Assembly: GCF_003431975.1 (NCBI RefSeq) | Contig: NZ_CP027116.1 | Coordinates: 2,542,001-2,606,000 of the forward strand | Length of the DNA stretch: 64,000 bases | Reading direction: 5' to 3' | DNA from: Bacillus pumilus | GTDB taxonomy: Bacteria; Bacillota; Bacilli; Bacillales; Bacillaceae | In this document: positions 9,038 to 19,792 of the stretch, piece after piece | How positions within the stretch are numbered: position 1 is the stretch's first letter | How the letters are laid out: each line of letters begins with the position of its first letter | Program-made: the position numbers and the translations under genes | The notes under the pieces: model-generated | What the model was told of the DNA's origin: nothing | What the model saw: the letters and a program-made list of their open reading frames with translations, nothing else | Database searches by the model: none

Positions 9038-11248
9038 CTAATTCAAGAATCGGCGAACAGAGTAAATGTCTTTGATTTGTTTAATGCGTTCGACCACTTT
9101 GTGCAAATGGTTGATGTTTTGAATAAAGATCGCCATATGGATCGTCGCCACTTTGTTACGGTCAGACTTCCCAGAAACTGAAGAGATGTTCGTTTTGGTT
9201 TCGTTAACTGCTTGAAGCACCTCATTGAGTAAGCCGCGTCGATCATATCCTAATATTTCAATTTCCACATTGTATTCTTTACGGTTGCGAGCAGGCTGTT
9301 CATGCTCCCATTCTACCGGAATTAACCGTTCCTGCGCTTCACCTGTCTTCACGTTCGGACAGTCCTCACGGTGAACGGATACGCCTCGGCCTTTTGTAAT
9401 AAAACCAACAATGCTGTCACCAGGCACAGGATTACAGCACTTAGATAAGCGGACAAGCAGATTATCGATCCCTTTGACTCTTACGCCTGCTTCCCGTTTT
9501 TTCCCGTGATACGGCTTTGGTTCTACCGTCACTTCTTGAACCGTTTTCTCTTGTTCTTCTTGATCTCTTTGTTTTCTTTCTTTTTCTGTTAAACGATTTG
9601 CGACTTGAAGTGCAGTAATTCCGTTATAACCAACCGCTGCATACATGTCCTCTTCGTTTGAAAAATTAAATTTGTCAGCCACTTTTTGCAGGTTTTCAGC
9701 TGTCAGAATGTCTTTGACATCAAACTCAAGGTTTTTGATTTCTTTCTCCACGAGTTCTCGGCCTTTTTCGACATTTTCTTCACGGCGCTGTTTTTTGAAA
9801 AACTGTCTGATCTTGTGCTTCGCTTGAGAGGTTTGGGCTAGTTTGATCCAATCCTGACTTGGCCCATAGCTGTGCTTTGATGTCAGAATTTCAATAATGT
9901 CACCTGTTTTCAGTTTGTGGTCGAGCGTGACCATTTTGCCGTTGACCTTGGCACCGATCGTCTTATTCCCAATTTCCGAGTGAATCCGGTAAGAGAAATC
10001 AATTGGAACTGAACCCGACGGCAGTTCAATGACATCTCCTTTTGGTGTAAATACAAACACCATATCAGAGAAGAGATCGATCTTTAATGATTCCATAAAT
10101 TCTTCTGCATCTGTGGATTCATTTTGGAATTCAAGAATTTCTCTAAACCAAGAGAGCTTCTTCTGGAAGACAGCTTCCTCTGTTGATTCTGCTGACTCTT
10201 TTCCTTCTTTGTATGCCCAGTGTGCTGCAATTCCGTACTCTGCAATTTCATGCATTTCCACTGTACGGATTTGCACTTCAAGCGGGTCACCTTTTGGCCC
10301 TATTACTGTTGTATGAAGGGATTGGTACATGTTCGGTTTTGGCATCGCAATATAATCCTTAAACCTACCAGGCATCGGCTTCCAGCATGTATGGATAATT
10401 CCGAGCACGGCATAGCAGTCTTTAATACTGTCAACCAAAATACGAACAGCCAGCAAATCATAAATTTCATTAAACTGCTTATTTTGCATGACCATTTTGC
10501 GATAAATACTATAAATATGCTTTGGTCTGCCAGAGAATTCAGCCTTGATGTTCACCTCAGATACGCGGTCTTTCACTTCATTGACAACCTCGTCCAAGTA
10601 TTCCTCACGTTCTGCTCGTTTGCGCTTCATAAGATTCACGATCCGGTAATATTGCTGCGGATTTAAGTAACGGAGCGCTGTATCTTCAAGCTCCCACTTA
10701 ATCTTGGAAATCCCTAATCTGTGCGCAAGCGGTGCAAAAATTTCAAGTGTTTCATTTGAAATTCTTCGCTGCTTTTCCTGAGGGAGGTGTTTGAGCGTTC
10801 TCATATTGTGCAGACGGTCTGCCAGTTTTATCAAGATGACGCGTATATCCTGCGCCATTGCCACAAACATTTTCCGATGGTTTTCAGCCTGCTGTTCTTC
10901 TTGTGATTTATATTTAATCTTCCCGAGCTTTGTCACACCATCAACAAGCATTGCGACTTCTTCATTAAAATACTCTTTTAAATCCTGTAATGTCACATCT
11001 GTATCCTCGACAACATCGTGGAGGAAACCGCCTGCAATGGTCGATGGATCCATTTCAAGGTCAACAAGAATCCCCGCCACTTGAATTGGATGGATGATAT
11101 AGGGCTCACCAGATTTCCGGTATTGCTCCTTGTGTGCATTTTCAGCATATTCATATGCTCGCTCTATAAATTGAATATGTTCAGCGGACAGGTATTCTCT
11201 TGCCTTGTCAATGACCTGCTGCGCCGTTAAAACTTGTTCGTTCGCCAT
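9038..11248 (-). CDS. relA: RelA, bifunctional (p)ppGpp synthetase/hydrolase
   Basis: A 736-residue long RSH protein. The N-terminal HD hydrolase has HDVVEDT at residues 77-83. The synthetase domain follows ([12 protein letters not shown] near 305). The TGS domain starts near residue 393 ([15 protein letters not shown]), followed by a zinc-finger/CC region ([12 protein letters not shown]) and a C-terminal ACT domain (about 660-736). It makes and degrades (p)ppGpp in response to uncharged tRNA on ribosomes. ATG 11248 follows AAAGGTGATTCC. It lies downstream of apt, separated by the apt terminator. Confidence 0.97.
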   Translation of the reverse strand: MANEQVLTAQQVIDKAREYLSAEHIQFIERAYEYAENAHKEQYRKSGEPYIIHPIQVAGILVDLEMDPSTIAGGFLHDVVEDTDVTLQDLKEYFNEEVAMLVDGVTKLGKIKYKSQEEQQAENHRKMFVAMAQDIRVILIKLADRLHNMRTLKHLPQEKQRRISNETLEIFAPLAHRLGISKIKWELEDTALRYLNPQQYYRIVNLMKRKRAEREEYLDEVVNEVKDRVSEVNIKAEFSGRPKHIYSIYRKMVMQNKQFNEIYDLLAVRILVDSIKDCYAVLGIIHTCWKPMPGRFKDYIAMPKPNMYQSLHTTVIGPKGDPLEVQIRTVEMHEIAEYGIAAHWAYKEGKESAESTEEAVFQKKLSWFREILEFQNESTDAEEFMESLKIDLFSDMVFVFTPKGDVIELPSGSVPIDFSYRIHSEIGNKTIGAKVNGKMVTLDHKLKTGDIIEILTSKHSYGPSQDWIKLAQTSQAKHKIRQFFKKQRREENVEKGRELVEKEIKNLEFDVKDILTAENLQKVADKFNFSNEEDMYAAVGYNGITALQVANRLTEKERKQRDQEEQEKTVQEVTVEPKPYHGKKREAGVRVKGIDNLLVRLSKCCNPVPGDSIVGFITKGRGVSVHREDCPNVKTGEAQERLIPVEWEHEQPARNRKEYNVEIEILGYDRRGLLNEVLQAVNETKTNISSVSGKSDRNKVATIHMAIFIQNINHLHKVVERIKQIKDIYSVRRFLN

Positions 11249-11345
11249 GGAATCACCTTTTTAAATGAAAACTGTATTGTAGTTTATTATCAAGAAAAAT
11301 TCGATAGATGTAAAGAGAAGAAGTCCGCTAAAAGATTTTTGATAG

Positions 11346-11378
11346 GAAAAAAGCACCCTTCTTACTGAGTGCTTTTTA
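11346..11378 (-). terminator. apt terminator
   Basis: AAAAAGCAC/GTGCTTTTT hairpin with T-run on the minus strand, just after the apt stop codon and before the relA promoter region. Confidence 0.8.
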
Positions 11379-11389
11379 CGAAAACTCCA

Positions 11390-11902
11390 TTAGTATTGCA
11401 TTAACGTCATGATGTCGTAGCCGTCAAGCTTCTTTCTGCCGTCCAGATACGTCAGCTCAATCAAGAATGCAATCCCTGCCACAACGCCGCCTAATTCTTC
11501 TACGAGCTTGATGGACGCTTCAATTGTTCCACCAGTTGCTAGTAAGTCATCTGTAATCAATACACGCTGACCAGGACGAATGGCATCTTTATGAATCGTT
11601 AATACATCTTTACCATATTCTAAGCCGTAATCGACTTTAACGACTTCACGAGGAAGCTTTCCTTCTTTACGAACCGGTGCAAAACCTACACCAAGAGCGT
11701 ATGCTACAGGACAGCCAATAATGAATCCACGCGCTTCCGGTCCAACAATCAGATCAATGTCTCTTTCCTTCGCGTAATCAACGATTTGATCCGTTGCATA
11801 ACGGTACACTTCGCCTTTATCCATTAACGTTGTAATATCTTTAAATTGTACACCTTCCTTTGGGTAGTCAGGTACAACTGTCACATATTGTTTTAAATCC
11901 AT
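11390..11902 (-). CDS. apt: Apt, adenine phosphoribosyltransferase
   Basis: A 170-residue type I phosphoribosyltransferase that converts adenine and PRPP to AMP. The PRPP loop [13 protein letters not shown] is near residues 117-129, and PEARGFIIG lies near 57. The start at 11902 ([17 protein letters not shown]) was chosen because GAGGAGGAAAAGG precedes it and it gives the family length. The frame is open nine codons further, but that start would overlap the recJ stop. It is the second gene of a recJ-apt pair with a 23-bp gap. Confidence 0.95.
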   Translation of the reverse strand: MDLKQYVTVVPDYPKEGVQFKDITTLMDKGEVYRYATDQIVDYAKERDIDLIVGPEARGFIIGCPVAYALGVGFAPVRKEGKLPREVVKVDYGLEYGKDVLTIHKDAIRPGQRVLITDDLLATGGTIEASIKLVEELGGVVAGIAFLIELTYLDGRKKLDGYDIMTLMQY

Positions 11903-11925
11903 CTTTTCCTTTTCCTCCTCGTACG

Positions 11926-14250
11926 TCAAAGCACAGGTGAGACTTCGCTCATCTTGCTATTCAGCCATTCCTTCAGCTCTTTGGCTGAGGAATATGTTAG
12001 TGTTTGATCGAGTTCCATCAATCGTTGTTTTGCTGTATAGGACGCTGATGCTGTTAAATCTTTTTTAGGGGCATCACGTACTATTGACAGCACACCATTC
12101 TCTATTTTAACAAAACCGAGTTCAAAAAACACCTTTGTCATAAAAATGATTGTATCTTTTGTCCAGCCTCTATGTTTGGCAAGCTCCATTCCTTGTTCTT
12201 TGATAGGAAAACTCCCTCGCTTAAACAAGAATCCATAAAACCATTTGAATTGGTCACGGCTAGGAAAAGAGGACATAAAATGATCTTCTTTTCTTTGAAA
12301 AACCGTATAAATTCTAGCAGGCTTTTGGTTGTCTAAAAGCTGCTTCAGCAAGTGCTCATCTGCGGGAACGTCCGCAAAGACGACATACTTGCCTTCTACA
12401 TCAAATGTTGACACATTTTCTGCATGGACATGATGAATAGGGATATTGACTTCTTGTTTCGTTTCTTCGTCAAAACAAACAACCATATATTTTTCTGAAT
12501 CAAGCGTCGAGACGGTCTTTTCCCAATCCTTTTTCCCGCGCAGATCAAACAGCTGCCATTCATCTACTCGGGCATCTTTTAGCATGAGCTGAGGTTTCTT
12601 CCGGTTATTCCATTCATTGATAGACATTTCACCGACTACAGAAATACGGCTCCCTGGGACAATTTCTTCTTTCAATTTCCCCTGGTGAAAACCGACACAG
12701 TCCAGCAGCTTTTCTTCGTCTTTTAGAGACATTTTTATATGATTCTGATTGGCCCCAATCGTTCGGATCTCTTCAAGCCTTGCATCTTCAATCATGATGA
12801 ACGGCTTTGGGTTCTGCATGCCGAATGGTGACAACAGCCCCGCTTCTTCTATCGCTTCAACCGTCAATTCGTCTACCTTGCACACTGCATCGACCCGCTG
12901 AATCGGAATAAAATCTTCTTCTGTCAACGTTTCATTTGCGTATTGATTTAATCTTTCCCTTAGTAAAGGAACATCATCCGCTTGAAGTGTCATACCCGCA
13001 GCCATCGGGTGCCCGCCAAAATGGGGCAGGATGTCCCGGCATTTGCTTAAATGGAAAAATAGATCAAATCCAGGAATACTCCGAGCGGAGCCTTTTGCCA
13101 TTTGCGTCTCTTCGTCTATTCCAAGCACAATCGCCGGGCGACAAAAAGTATCCGTCAATTTAGAGGCAACAATTCCGACAACCCCCGGATTCCAGCCAGC
13201 TTTCGCTACAACTATTGCAGATTGGTCATCGCCTGTCTCTTCAACCATTTGAATGGCTTCTTCTGTGATCGTACTCACGATTTTTTGACGTTCTTTATTC
13301 AGTTCTTGTACAAAACGAGCGAGCTCTTCTGCTTCATCCTTATCCTCTGTCATGAGAAGATGAACAGCTGGATCTGCCTGCTCAATTCGCCCTACAGCAT
13401 TTAGCCTTGGCGCAATTTGAAAACCGACTGTTTCCTCATTTGCCTCTTCAAGAGTGGCGCCTGCTTCTTTCAATAACGCTTTCAGCCCCGGTCTATTCGA
13501 CTGTCGAAGCTGCATAAGCCCTTTTTTGGCGAGCCATCTATTCTCGTCATGAAGCGGCACAAGATCTGCAATTGTCCCAATCGCCGCAAGATCTAACAGC
13601 TGAGCTGGCAGCTTTCCAAGGAGTGCATGCGCGACTTTAAATGCTACGCCTACACCGGCGAGTTCTTTAAAAGGATACTCACAGCCTGGCTGCTTAGGAT
13701 GGACAATCGCAAGTGCCTCAGGCAGCTCCTCACTTGGTTCATGGTGATCTGTAATGATCAGGTCTAACCCTAATTCTTTCGCAATACGTGCTTCTTTTAC
13801 AGCTGCAATGCCTGTATCGACCGTGATGACAAGAGATGCACCTTGCTCTTTGATATATCGAAAAGCCTGTTCATTAGGCCCATAGCCTTCTTTAAATCGA
13901 TCTGGAATATAAAAGTCTACTTTCGCAGACCGCTCTTTTAATGTATGTAAAAGCACAGATGTACTTGTCACACCATCCGCATCGTAGTCTCCGAAGATCA
14001 CAATCGATTCCTGCTCGTCGATCGCTTTGTTGATGCGCTCTACTGCTTCTTTCATTCCTTTTAATAGAAATGGATCATGAAATTCGGCTTTTTGATCAAA
14101 TAAAAAAGACCTCGCTTCTTCTACTTCTTCGAGTCCTCTTTTTACAAGAAGCGATGCAGTCAGCGCTGAAATATTCAGATTTTCAGAGAGTGATTTCACT
14201 TTTTCTTCGCTTGGATGTTCATATTCCCAGCGCATTTTGGATAATAACAT
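11926..14250 (-). CDS. recJ: RecJ, single-strand-specific 5'-3' exonuclease
   Basis: A 774-residue DHH/DHHA1-family nuclease with a RecJ OB fold and a Firmicutes C-terminal extension. Metal motifs visible are [11 protein letters not shown] (about residues 87-97) and ITDHHEP (about 150). DHHA1 sequence [14 protein letters not shown] and [12 protein letters not shown] follow. It processes ends for RecFOR recombination and mismatch or base excision repair. ATG 14250 follows GAGGGGTGAATTT; the ATG-less seven-codon extension upstream has no ribosome site. It lies between lapA and apt as in B. subtilis. Confidence 0.95.
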   Translation of the reverse strand: MLLSKMRWEYEHPSEEKVKSLSENLNISALTASLLVKRGLEEVEEARSFLFDQKAEFHDPFLLKGMKEAVERINKAIDEQESIVIFGDYDADGVTSTSVLLHTLKERSAKVDFYIPDRFKEGYGPNEQAFRYIKEQGASLVITVDTGIAAVKEARIAKELGLDLIITDHHEPSEELPEALAIVHPKQPGCEYPFKELAGVGVAFKVAHALLGKLPAQLLDLAAIGTIADLVPLHDENRWLAKKGLMQLRQSNRPGLKALLKEAGATLEEANEETVGFQIAPRLNAVGRIEQADPAVHLLMTEDKDEAEELARFVQELNKERQKIVSTITEEAIQMVEETGDDQSAIVVAKAGWNPGVVGIVASKLTDTFCRPAIVLGIDEETQMAKGSARSIPGFDLFFHLSKCRDILPHFGGHPMAAGMTLQADDVPLLRERLNQYANETLTEEDFIPIQRVDAVCKVDELTVEAIEEAGLLSPFGMQNPKPFIMIEDARLEEIRTIGANQNHIKMSLKDEEKLLDCVGFHQGKLKEEIVPGSRISVVGEMSINEWNNRKKPQLMLKDARVDEWQLFDLRGKKDWEKTVSTLDSEKYMVVCFDEETKQEVNIPIHHVHAENVSTFDVEGKYVVFADVPADEHLLKQLLDNQKPARIYTVFQRKEDHFMSSFPSRDQFKWFYGFLFKRGSFPIKEQGMELAKHRGWTKDTIIFMTKVFFELGFVKIENGVLSIVRDAPKKDLTASASYTAKQRLMELDQTLTYSSAKELKEWLNSKMSEVSPVL

Positions 14251-14331
14251 AAATTCACCCCTCAACCACACTATTATACTAGAGTGGACTGAGGGGTTTC
14301 AATTTTTATTTTATGAAATTGTACTGGAAGA

Positions 14332-14679
14332 TTATTTTTCCTTCGGGTCAAATGATGCTGGCTGTTCTTTTAAAGGCTTGACATTCGGTTTTTTTTGAAC
14401 GTCTTTCTCTACCTTTTTCGTTGAAGCAGCAGGTGTAGCTGCACGCTCAGCTTTCAATGCTTTAAGTTCACGTTTTAGTTTCACAATTTGGAAAATCCCT
14501 GCAAAAGCCACAATGAGTCCGCCCATGAGCACGGAGCCAATAATCACAAGGATCAGCGGCCATTCAGCCGTTCCAAATAAGTAGTCAACTTGTACAGGCC
14601 GTACATTGATCACGGCAAATACTGAGACAATTAATACGAAAATAAATGCGAGTATGATGGTCCATTGTTGTTTGTTCAT
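14332..14679 (-). CDS. yrvD: LapA-domain membrane protein YrvD
   Basis: A 115-residue protein with two transmembrane segments (about 6-26 and 40-63) and a cytoplasmic Lys/Ala/Pro-rich tail, matching the LapA (DUF1049) family. NVRPVQVDYLFG between the helices is typical. In E. coli LapA works with LapB in controlling LPS synthesis; its role in Gram-positive bacteria is not established. It sits between yrvC and recJ, as in B. subtilis. Confidence 0.85.
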   Translation of the reverse strand: MNKQQWTIILAFIFVLIVSVFAVINVRPVQVDYLFGTAEWPLILVIIGSVLMGGLIVAFAGIFQIVKLKRELKALKAERAATPAASTKKVEKDVQKKPNVKPLKEQPASFDPKEK

Positions 14680-14777
14680 CTACATATCCCCCAAGCTTTT
14701 TCTTTTATTCTTCCCTTTTCTTTGTCCATTTTAAACACAGAAAGAAAATTGCGGAAGATTTTCTATCAGCATGGAAA

Positions 14778-15269
14778 TCATGAGCTGCTGAGTTTTTCTT
14801 TAATGAGGTTCTTTAATTCTTTTCTTTCTCCAGAGATGACAAGGGTATCTCCTTCTTCAATGACCGTATCTGGTCCTGGATTTAAAATCTTCTCATGTGA
14901 CTTTCTAACGATGGCGATGACGGTTACTTGATAATTTTGCCGGACATTCAGGTCTCCGATCGTTTGCTGAACAGCTGGTGCATTTTTTTCAATCTTAAAC
15001 CATTCAATGATGAGTTCATCAATGGCTACCTCAACGGTTTCAAGCGCTTTTGGTTTATAAACCATTCCGCCTAAAATAGCCGCAATTTGTCTTGCTTCTT
15101 CATCGTTTAGCAAGATGCCAGAAATAGATTCTTCATGGTCATCCTCTTGAAAATGATACATTTCTCTTCTTCCATCATCATGTGTAATGATGGCAAGCTT
15201 TTCATTATTTTTTGTGATCATTTCGGCTTTGTGACCGATACCTGGCAGTTCAGTTTCCCGAACCTTCAT
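14778..15269 (-). CDS. yrvC: YrvC, TrkA-C/RCK_C-type cation transport regulator
   Basis: A 163-residue cytoplasmic protein similar to KhtT. The N-terminal domain begins VRETELPGIGHKAEM, and the C-terminal RCK_C domain (about 80-160) contains GDLNVRQNYQVTVIAI and VIEEGDTLVISG. RCK_C domains bind nucleotides or ions and gate K+ transporters. No transporter gene is adjacent, so the partner is unknown. ATG 15269 follows GGAGGGGCTGTT; the longer open frame has no ribosome site. Confidence 0.82.
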   Translation of the reverse strand: MKVRETELPGIGHKAEMITKNNEKLAIITHDDGRREMYHFQEDDHEESISGILLNDEEARQIAAILGGMVYKPKALETVEVAIDELIIEWFKIEKNAPAVQQTIGDLNVRQNYQVTVIAIVRKSHEKILNPGPDTVIEEGDTLVISGERKELKNLIKEKLSSS

Positions 15270-15421
15270 AACAGCCCCTCCAATGAATAAAGCCAAATGC
15301 CCGAAACGGACACTTGCTTTCTATACTGATCTAAGCGTATGTCATTATAGCAAAAGACCATTTCAAGATCAATGAAACCCGAAATGTTTTTCCTAATCGA
15401 CTGTTTTTCTGGAAAAACCAC

Positions 15422-15447
15422 AAAAAAGACTGCCGATTAGGCAGTCT
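15422..15447 (-). terminator. secDF terminator (split by a repeat element)
   Basis: GACTGCC/GGCAGTC hairpin with a T-run (complement of the A-run 15422-15427) for transcription from secDF. Part of the hairpin (AGGCAGTCT) is repeated at 15545-15553, beyond repeat copy 2, so secDF mRNA must cross the element before terminating here. Confidence 0.8.
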
Positions 15448-15544
15448 CAGATTGTTGACAAAGGGCTAAATGATCTTGATTTTAGCCCTTTGTCTTCTTT
15501 TCAGCGTGATAGAAAACCTTTGCAGCCCTAGGAAGGACGAGCAT
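15448..15544 (+). repeat. Terminator-inserted structured repeat, copy 2 (97 bp, short form)
   Basis: Begins CAGATTGTTGACAAAGGGC and keeps the strong 5' hairpin (AAGGGCTAAA pairs with TTTAGCCCTT). It ends at GGAAGGACGAGCAT and lacks the 3' half, including the CACGCTGAA partner of TTCAGCGTG. It is bounded by a 9-bp direct repeat AGGCAGTCT (15439-15447 and 15545-15553) belonging to the secDF terminator. Confidence 0.88.
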
Positions 15545-15560
15545 AGGCAGTCTCGCTCTA

Positions 15561-17789
15561 TTAAATATCTTGCTCTGTATCAATCTTAGCCGGCTTTTTC
15601 AGCTCACGGCTTTTCCACATTAACCAAATTTGCGCCGCAATATAAAGAGATGAGTACACCCCTGTTAATAGGCCGACAAGTAAGGCAATGGAGAAGTTTG
15701 TAATAGACGCTGATCCGAAGATAAGCAATGCAATCACAACGATCACAACGGTGAGTACCGTATTGATAGATCGTGTAAAGGTTTGCTGTAAACTCAAGTT
15801 GACGATATGAGAAAGATCTTCCACCGTTTTTGGTTTACGTTTCTTCATTTGTTCACGGACCCTATCGAACGTCACGATCGTGTCATTAATCGAATATCCG
15901 ATCACCGTGAGGATCGCCGCAATAAAGGTCACATCTACCTCTAATCGCGTGATACTAAAGAATGCCACGATAAAGAATGCATCATATAAAAGGGAAGCAA
16001 TCGCTGCAATGGCCATTTTATATTCAAAACGAATGGAAACATAAATAATGATCCCAATCGAAGCAATGATGATGGCATATAAAGCATTACGTGCAAGCTC
16101 TTTTCCGACAGTAGGAGACACCGTGCTGACATTCGGTTCTGTTCCATACTTATCTTTAAAGTAATCTTTCACTTCTGCGATTTTTTCTTTATTTGGCACA
16201 CCAACAAATCGTGCCGCTGCTTGATTTTCTTTTTGACCAGATAATACGACACTATCTGTATCCAGATCTAGTTTTTGAAAGTCTTGCTCAATTTGAGCAG
16301 TTGACAGCTTGTGGTCACTTTGAATGTCAACTCTTGTACCACTTGCAAAATCAATACCAACATTGAGTTTGAAGATCGAAAGAACGATAATCCCCGCAAT
16401 GGTAATGGTTGCTGAGAAAATCATGAAACCCTTTCGCTTGCTGACAAAATCCCATTTATCAAATGGTGTTTTTGGTTCAGTATCTTCTGTTGTTTCATGA
16501 ATATCGATGATATCTTTTTGACGGACACCAAGCCAGCCCTTCTTGCGATCGAGCGCGCGGCTTTCCACAAGCAGTCCAAGAAGGAATCTTGATAGGAATA
16601 CAGCCGTAATAAAGCTTGTTAAGATAGAAAGGATCAGCATAGTGGCAAACCCTTTTACAGAACTTGTCCCGAAGAAGAAAAGGACGCCCCCTGCAATAAT
16701 ACTCGTTAAGTTCGCATCAAAGATGGTCGCAAACGATCGGCGGTTCCCTGACCTGAAAGCTGAACGGACAGATTTACCGAGTTTAAGCTCCTCTTTGATC
16801 CGTTCATATGTGATGATGTTGGCATCAACCGCCATCCCTACTCCAAGAATCAGTGCCGCAATTCCAGGCAGTGTCAGAACAGCGCCCATCCAGTCAAACA
16901 CCTGTAAGGTAATATAGATGTACGTGGATAACGTGATGACAGCAATCAGACCAGGTAATCGGTAATAAAAAAGCATGAATAAGAAAATGAGGGCAATTCC
17001 TACAATTCCTGCAAAGACCGTTTCATTTAATGCCTGTTCACCAAATTGCGCACTCACTGATGTGGAATACTTTTCACTTAATTTTACTGGCAATGCCCCG
17101 GCATTTAAAATACTAGCAAGGTCCTTTGCCTCTTGGACAGTAAATTTCCCTTCGATCTGTACGTCACTGCTGTTAATCTCTTGATTCACGTTCGGCGCAG
17201 AGACATACTTATGGTTTGATTTTGAGACTTCTTTTTTGAAGGAATCTCCTTTATGGTAATCAAGCCAAATGACAAGCTGGTTATTCGGTGCCATTGCCGC
17301 CACTTTTCTTGTCACGTCACCAAACTTTTTCGCATCCTTTAGTTTAACCGTCACAATCGGCTCATTTGTTTGATTGAATGTTTGTTTTGCTCCGTTTTCG
17401 ACCAAATCAGACCCGTTGAGGAGCTCTTTATCATTCGTATCTCTGAAGGAAAGCTGCGCTTCAGTCGAAAGAATCTCCCTTGCCCTGTTTTGGTCTTTTA
17501 CACCCGCAAGCTGCACGCGGATACGGTTGTTGCCTTCAATCGAAATGTTTGGCTCGCTTACACCAAGTACGTTGGCCCTGCGGTTTAAAGCCTCTACTGT
17601 ACTAACTAAGACACTATTTGTGATCTTGTCCTCTTTTTTCACCGGGTGTACATCGTACAGAACTTCAAATCCGCCTTGCAGGTCCAGTCCGAGCGTAATA
17701 TGATTGGCCGCAGGCTTTGTTAAATAGCCCACACCCGTTCCGATTAACAGAATCACTAAGAAAAACGCAAGAATGCGCCCTTTTTTCAT
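15561..17789 (-). CDS. secDF: SecDF, fused protein-translocation accessory protein
   Basis: A 742-residue fused SecD-SecF of the RND superfamily with 12 predicted membrane segments. The SecD half has LGLDLQGGFEVLYDV near residues 33-47, a large external domain, and GVGMAVDANIITYERIKEEL near 317-336. The SecF half starts near 450, with NVGIDFASGTRVD and GYSINDTIVTFDRVRE. It uses proton-motive force to pull preproteins through SecYEG. The length matches B. subtilis (737). A comN gene lies upstream; the terminator downstream is interrupted by repeat copy 2. Confidence 0.96.
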   Translation of the reverse strand: MKKGRILAFFLVILLIGTGVGYLTKPAANHITLGLDLQGGFEVLYDVHPVKKEDKITNSVLVSTVEALNRRANVLGVSEPNISIEGNNRIRVQLAGVKDQNRAREILSTEAQLSFRDTNDKELLNGSDLVENGAKQTFNQTNEPIVTVKLKDAKKFGDVTRKVAAMAPNNQLVIWLDYHKGDSFKKEVSKSNHKYVSAPNVNQEINSSDVQIEGKFTVQEAKDLASILNAGALPVKLSEKYSTSVSAQFGEQALNETVFAGIVGIALIFLFMLFYYRLPGLIAVITLSTYIYITLQVFDWMGAVLTLPGIAALILGVGMAVDANIITYERIKEELKLGKSVRSAFRSGNRRSFATIFDANLTSIIAGGVLFFFGTSSVKGFATMLILSILTSFITAVFLSRFLLGLLVESRALDRKKGWLGVRQKDIIDIHETTEDTEPKTPFDKWDFVSKRKGFMIFSATITIAGIIVLSIFKLNVGIDFASGTRVDIQSDHKLSTAQIEQDFQKLDLDTDSVVLSGQKENQAAARFVGVPNKEKIAEVKDYFKDKYGTEPNVSTVSPTVGKELARNALYAIIIASIGIIIYVSIRFEYKMAIAAIASLLYDAFFIVAFFSITRLEVDVTFIAAILTVIGYSINDTIVTFDRVREQMKKRKPKTVEDLSHIVNLSLQQTFTRSINTVLTVVIVVIALLIFGSASITNFSIALLVGLLTGVYSSLYIAAQIWLMWKSRELKKPAKIDTEQDI

Positions 17790-17828
17790 TATGTATTTCC
17801 TCCTTAAACACCTGAATCCATAGATGGC

Positions 17829-18125
17829 TTATTTCAACAGTTCGTCTAGCATATTCTTGCCATCTTCACTGTCCAAAAAAGCAGACGTTTTAAACGACTG
17901 AACGGTTGCATAGTTCATAAATTCGCCAATTTTCACAGATAAAATATCTGCAACCATTTCATGAATCGGATACTCTTGTTTTTTCTTCCACTTCTTATTC
18001 TCTAAGTATGACCATAATTCCTCTAAATCTACATCTTTATAGCCCAAAACGATGAATTCTTCGAGCTTACTGAATAGAAAAGGCTTTAAATGGTCTTTGT
18101 AATTTGCAGCCGGATGTTGTGTCAA
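17829..18125 (-). CDS. comN: ComN (YrzD) post-transcriptional regulator
   Basis: A 98-residue cytoplasmic protein containing DVDLEELWSYLENKKWKK (near 32-49) and ADILSVKIGEFMNYA. It resembles B. subtilis ComN/YrzD in sequence, length and position between secDF and spoVB. ComN there promotes comE mRNA accumulation and interacts with DivIVA. The start is TTG at 18125, after GGGGGAGC; no ATG or GTG sits at better spacing. It is divergent from spoVB. Confidence 0.88.
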   Translation of the reverse strand: MTQHPAANYKDHLKPFLFSKLEEFIVLGYKDVDLEELWSYLENKKWKKKQEYPIHEMVADILSVKIGEFMNYATVQSFKTSAFLDSEDGKNMLDELLK

Positions 18126-18240
18126 TGGGATGCTCCCCCTTTTCAGTTTTTATCGAGAGACTTGTCATGCTTGGACGATATACACGCATATCTTATTGTA
18201 TATGATTCTATGTCGTTTGAGAAGGCAGGTGATCTTTGAT

Positions 18241-19791
18241 TTGACGAAGCAAACATTTTTAAAGGGAACGATTATTTTAATTTTAGCAGGTTTTATCACG
18301 AGAATATTGGGTTTTGTCAATCGAATTGTGATTGCAAGGTTCATTGGTGAAGAAGGAGTCGGGCTTTATATGATGGCGGCCCCTACCTTTTTTCTCGCCG
18401 TGACGCTGACACAATTCGGACTGCCTGTCGCTATTAGTAAGCTTGTCGCAGAAGCAGAAGCTCGTGGTGACAAACAGAAAACAAAGCGCATTCTCGTCAT
18501 GTCCCTTGCGATAACAGGATCACTCAGCCTAATATTCACGCCGCTCTTTTTATGGTTTGCACCTATCATGGCAGAAAATATGCTGACAGATCCTAGAACA
18601 GTCTATCCACTGCTTGCCATTACTCCCGTTGTCCCAGTCATCGCCATTTCCAGTGTATTAAGAGGTTACTTCCAAGGCAGACAGCAAATGAGCCCGCTTG
18701 CCATGTCTCAAGTACTGGAACAAGTCGCAAGAATATCTCTAGTGGCAGTATGTACAACCGCCTTCCTTCCTTATGGAATTGAATTTGCAGCAGCAGGTGC
18801 GATGATTTCATCTGTCATTGGAGAGATGATTTCACTTGCTTACTTACTGATCGCCTTTCGTTATAAAAAAACCATTCGAATTCGAAAACGATTTTTCAAG
18901 GCGATTCATGATGGAAAGGACACGTTTAAACAGCTGATGAGTATTGCCCTGCCAACAACGGGCAGCCGTTTTATCGGAAATATTTCGTGGTTTTTAGAGC
19001 CGATCGTTGTCGCACAAAGCCTTGCCATTGCTGGATATGCGGCTGTAGAGGCAACAAGGCAATATGGGGAATTGACCGGTCTAGCGCTGACCCTTTTGAC
19101 ACTGCCAAGCTTTATTACGTATTCACTCTCCACAGCATTAGTGCCAGCGATCAGCGAAGGAATGGAGCAGAACAAACGCAAAACCGTCGAATACCGGCTA
19201 AAGCAGGCAATGCGTCTTTGTTTACTCAGCGGAGGTATTTCGTGTATTATTCTTTTCGTTTATGCAGAAGATTTAACACTCTTTATGTATGGTTCATCGC
19301 ATGCTGCTATATATGTGAAATTCATGGCACCATTTTTTCTTCTATATTATTTTCAAGGGCCGCTTCAAGCCGTCCTACAAGCACTCAATTTAGCTGGTGC
19401 GGCGATGACAAACAGCCTGATAGGTGCTGTTGTGAAAACTGGGATGATTTTTGTCCTTGCTTCACAGCCAGGCTTTGGGATTATGGGTGCGGCGCTGGCG
19501 ATACTAATCGGTATCATCCTTGTCACGCTGCTCCATGCGGCAACTGTCGGAAAAGTGCTGCCTATTCATTTACCAGTGAAGGAATATGGGATATGTGTTC
19601 TTGTGATCATCGGCACTGGGGCTGTCAGCCTTTGGCTGAAATCTCAAGTGAATGGACTCTTCTCTGCCCCGATGGAACTCGTGATGCTGATTTTTGTTAC
19701 GTGCGCGCTGTATGTCATTCTATTAATCTGTTTAGGCCTAGTGAAGCGAGAAGAGCTGCGCCGCATCCCGTTCATTGGGAAGCTGCTCTAG
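18241..19791 (+). CDS. spoVB: SpoVB, MOP-superfamily polysaccharide/lipid II flippase-like sporulation protein
   Basis: A 516-residue polytopic membrane protein of the MurJ/PST group, needed for spore cortex in B. subtilis. It has about 14 membrane segments, GFVNRIVIARFIGEEGVGLY near 20-39, and LPVAISKLVAEAEARGD near 60. The start is TTG 18241 (TKQTFLKGT), which aligns with the B. subtilis N-terminus and follows AGGTGATC. The frame is open back to 18130, but no candidate start there has a ribosome site. Its stop codon is one base from the yrbG stop on the other strand, with no terminator between. Confidence 0.93.
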   Translation: MTKQTFLKGTIILILAGFITRILGFVNRIVIARFIGEEGVGLYMMAAPTFFLAVTLTQFGLPVAISKLVAEAEARGDKQKTKRILVMSLAITGSLSLIFTPLFLWFAPIMAENMLTDPRTVYPLLAITPVVPVIAISSVLRGYFQGRQQMSPLAMSQVLEQVARISLVAVCTTAFLPYGIEFAAAGAMISSVIGEMISLAYLLIAFRYKKTIRIRKRFFKAIHDGKDTFKQLMSIALPTTGSRFIGNISWFLEPIVVAQSLAIAGYAAVEATRQYGELTGLALTLLTLPSFITYSLSTALVPAISEGMEQNKRKTVEYRLKQAMRLCLLSGGISCIILFVYAEDLTLFMYGSSHAAIYVKFMAPFFLLYYFQGPLQAVLQALNLAGAAMTNSLIGAVVKTGMIFVLASQPGFGIMGAALAILIGIILVTLLHAATVGKVLPIHLPVKEYGICVLVIIGTGAVSLWLKSQVNGLFSAPMELVMLIFVTCALYVILLICLGLVKREELRRIPFIGKLL

Positions 19792-19792
19792 C

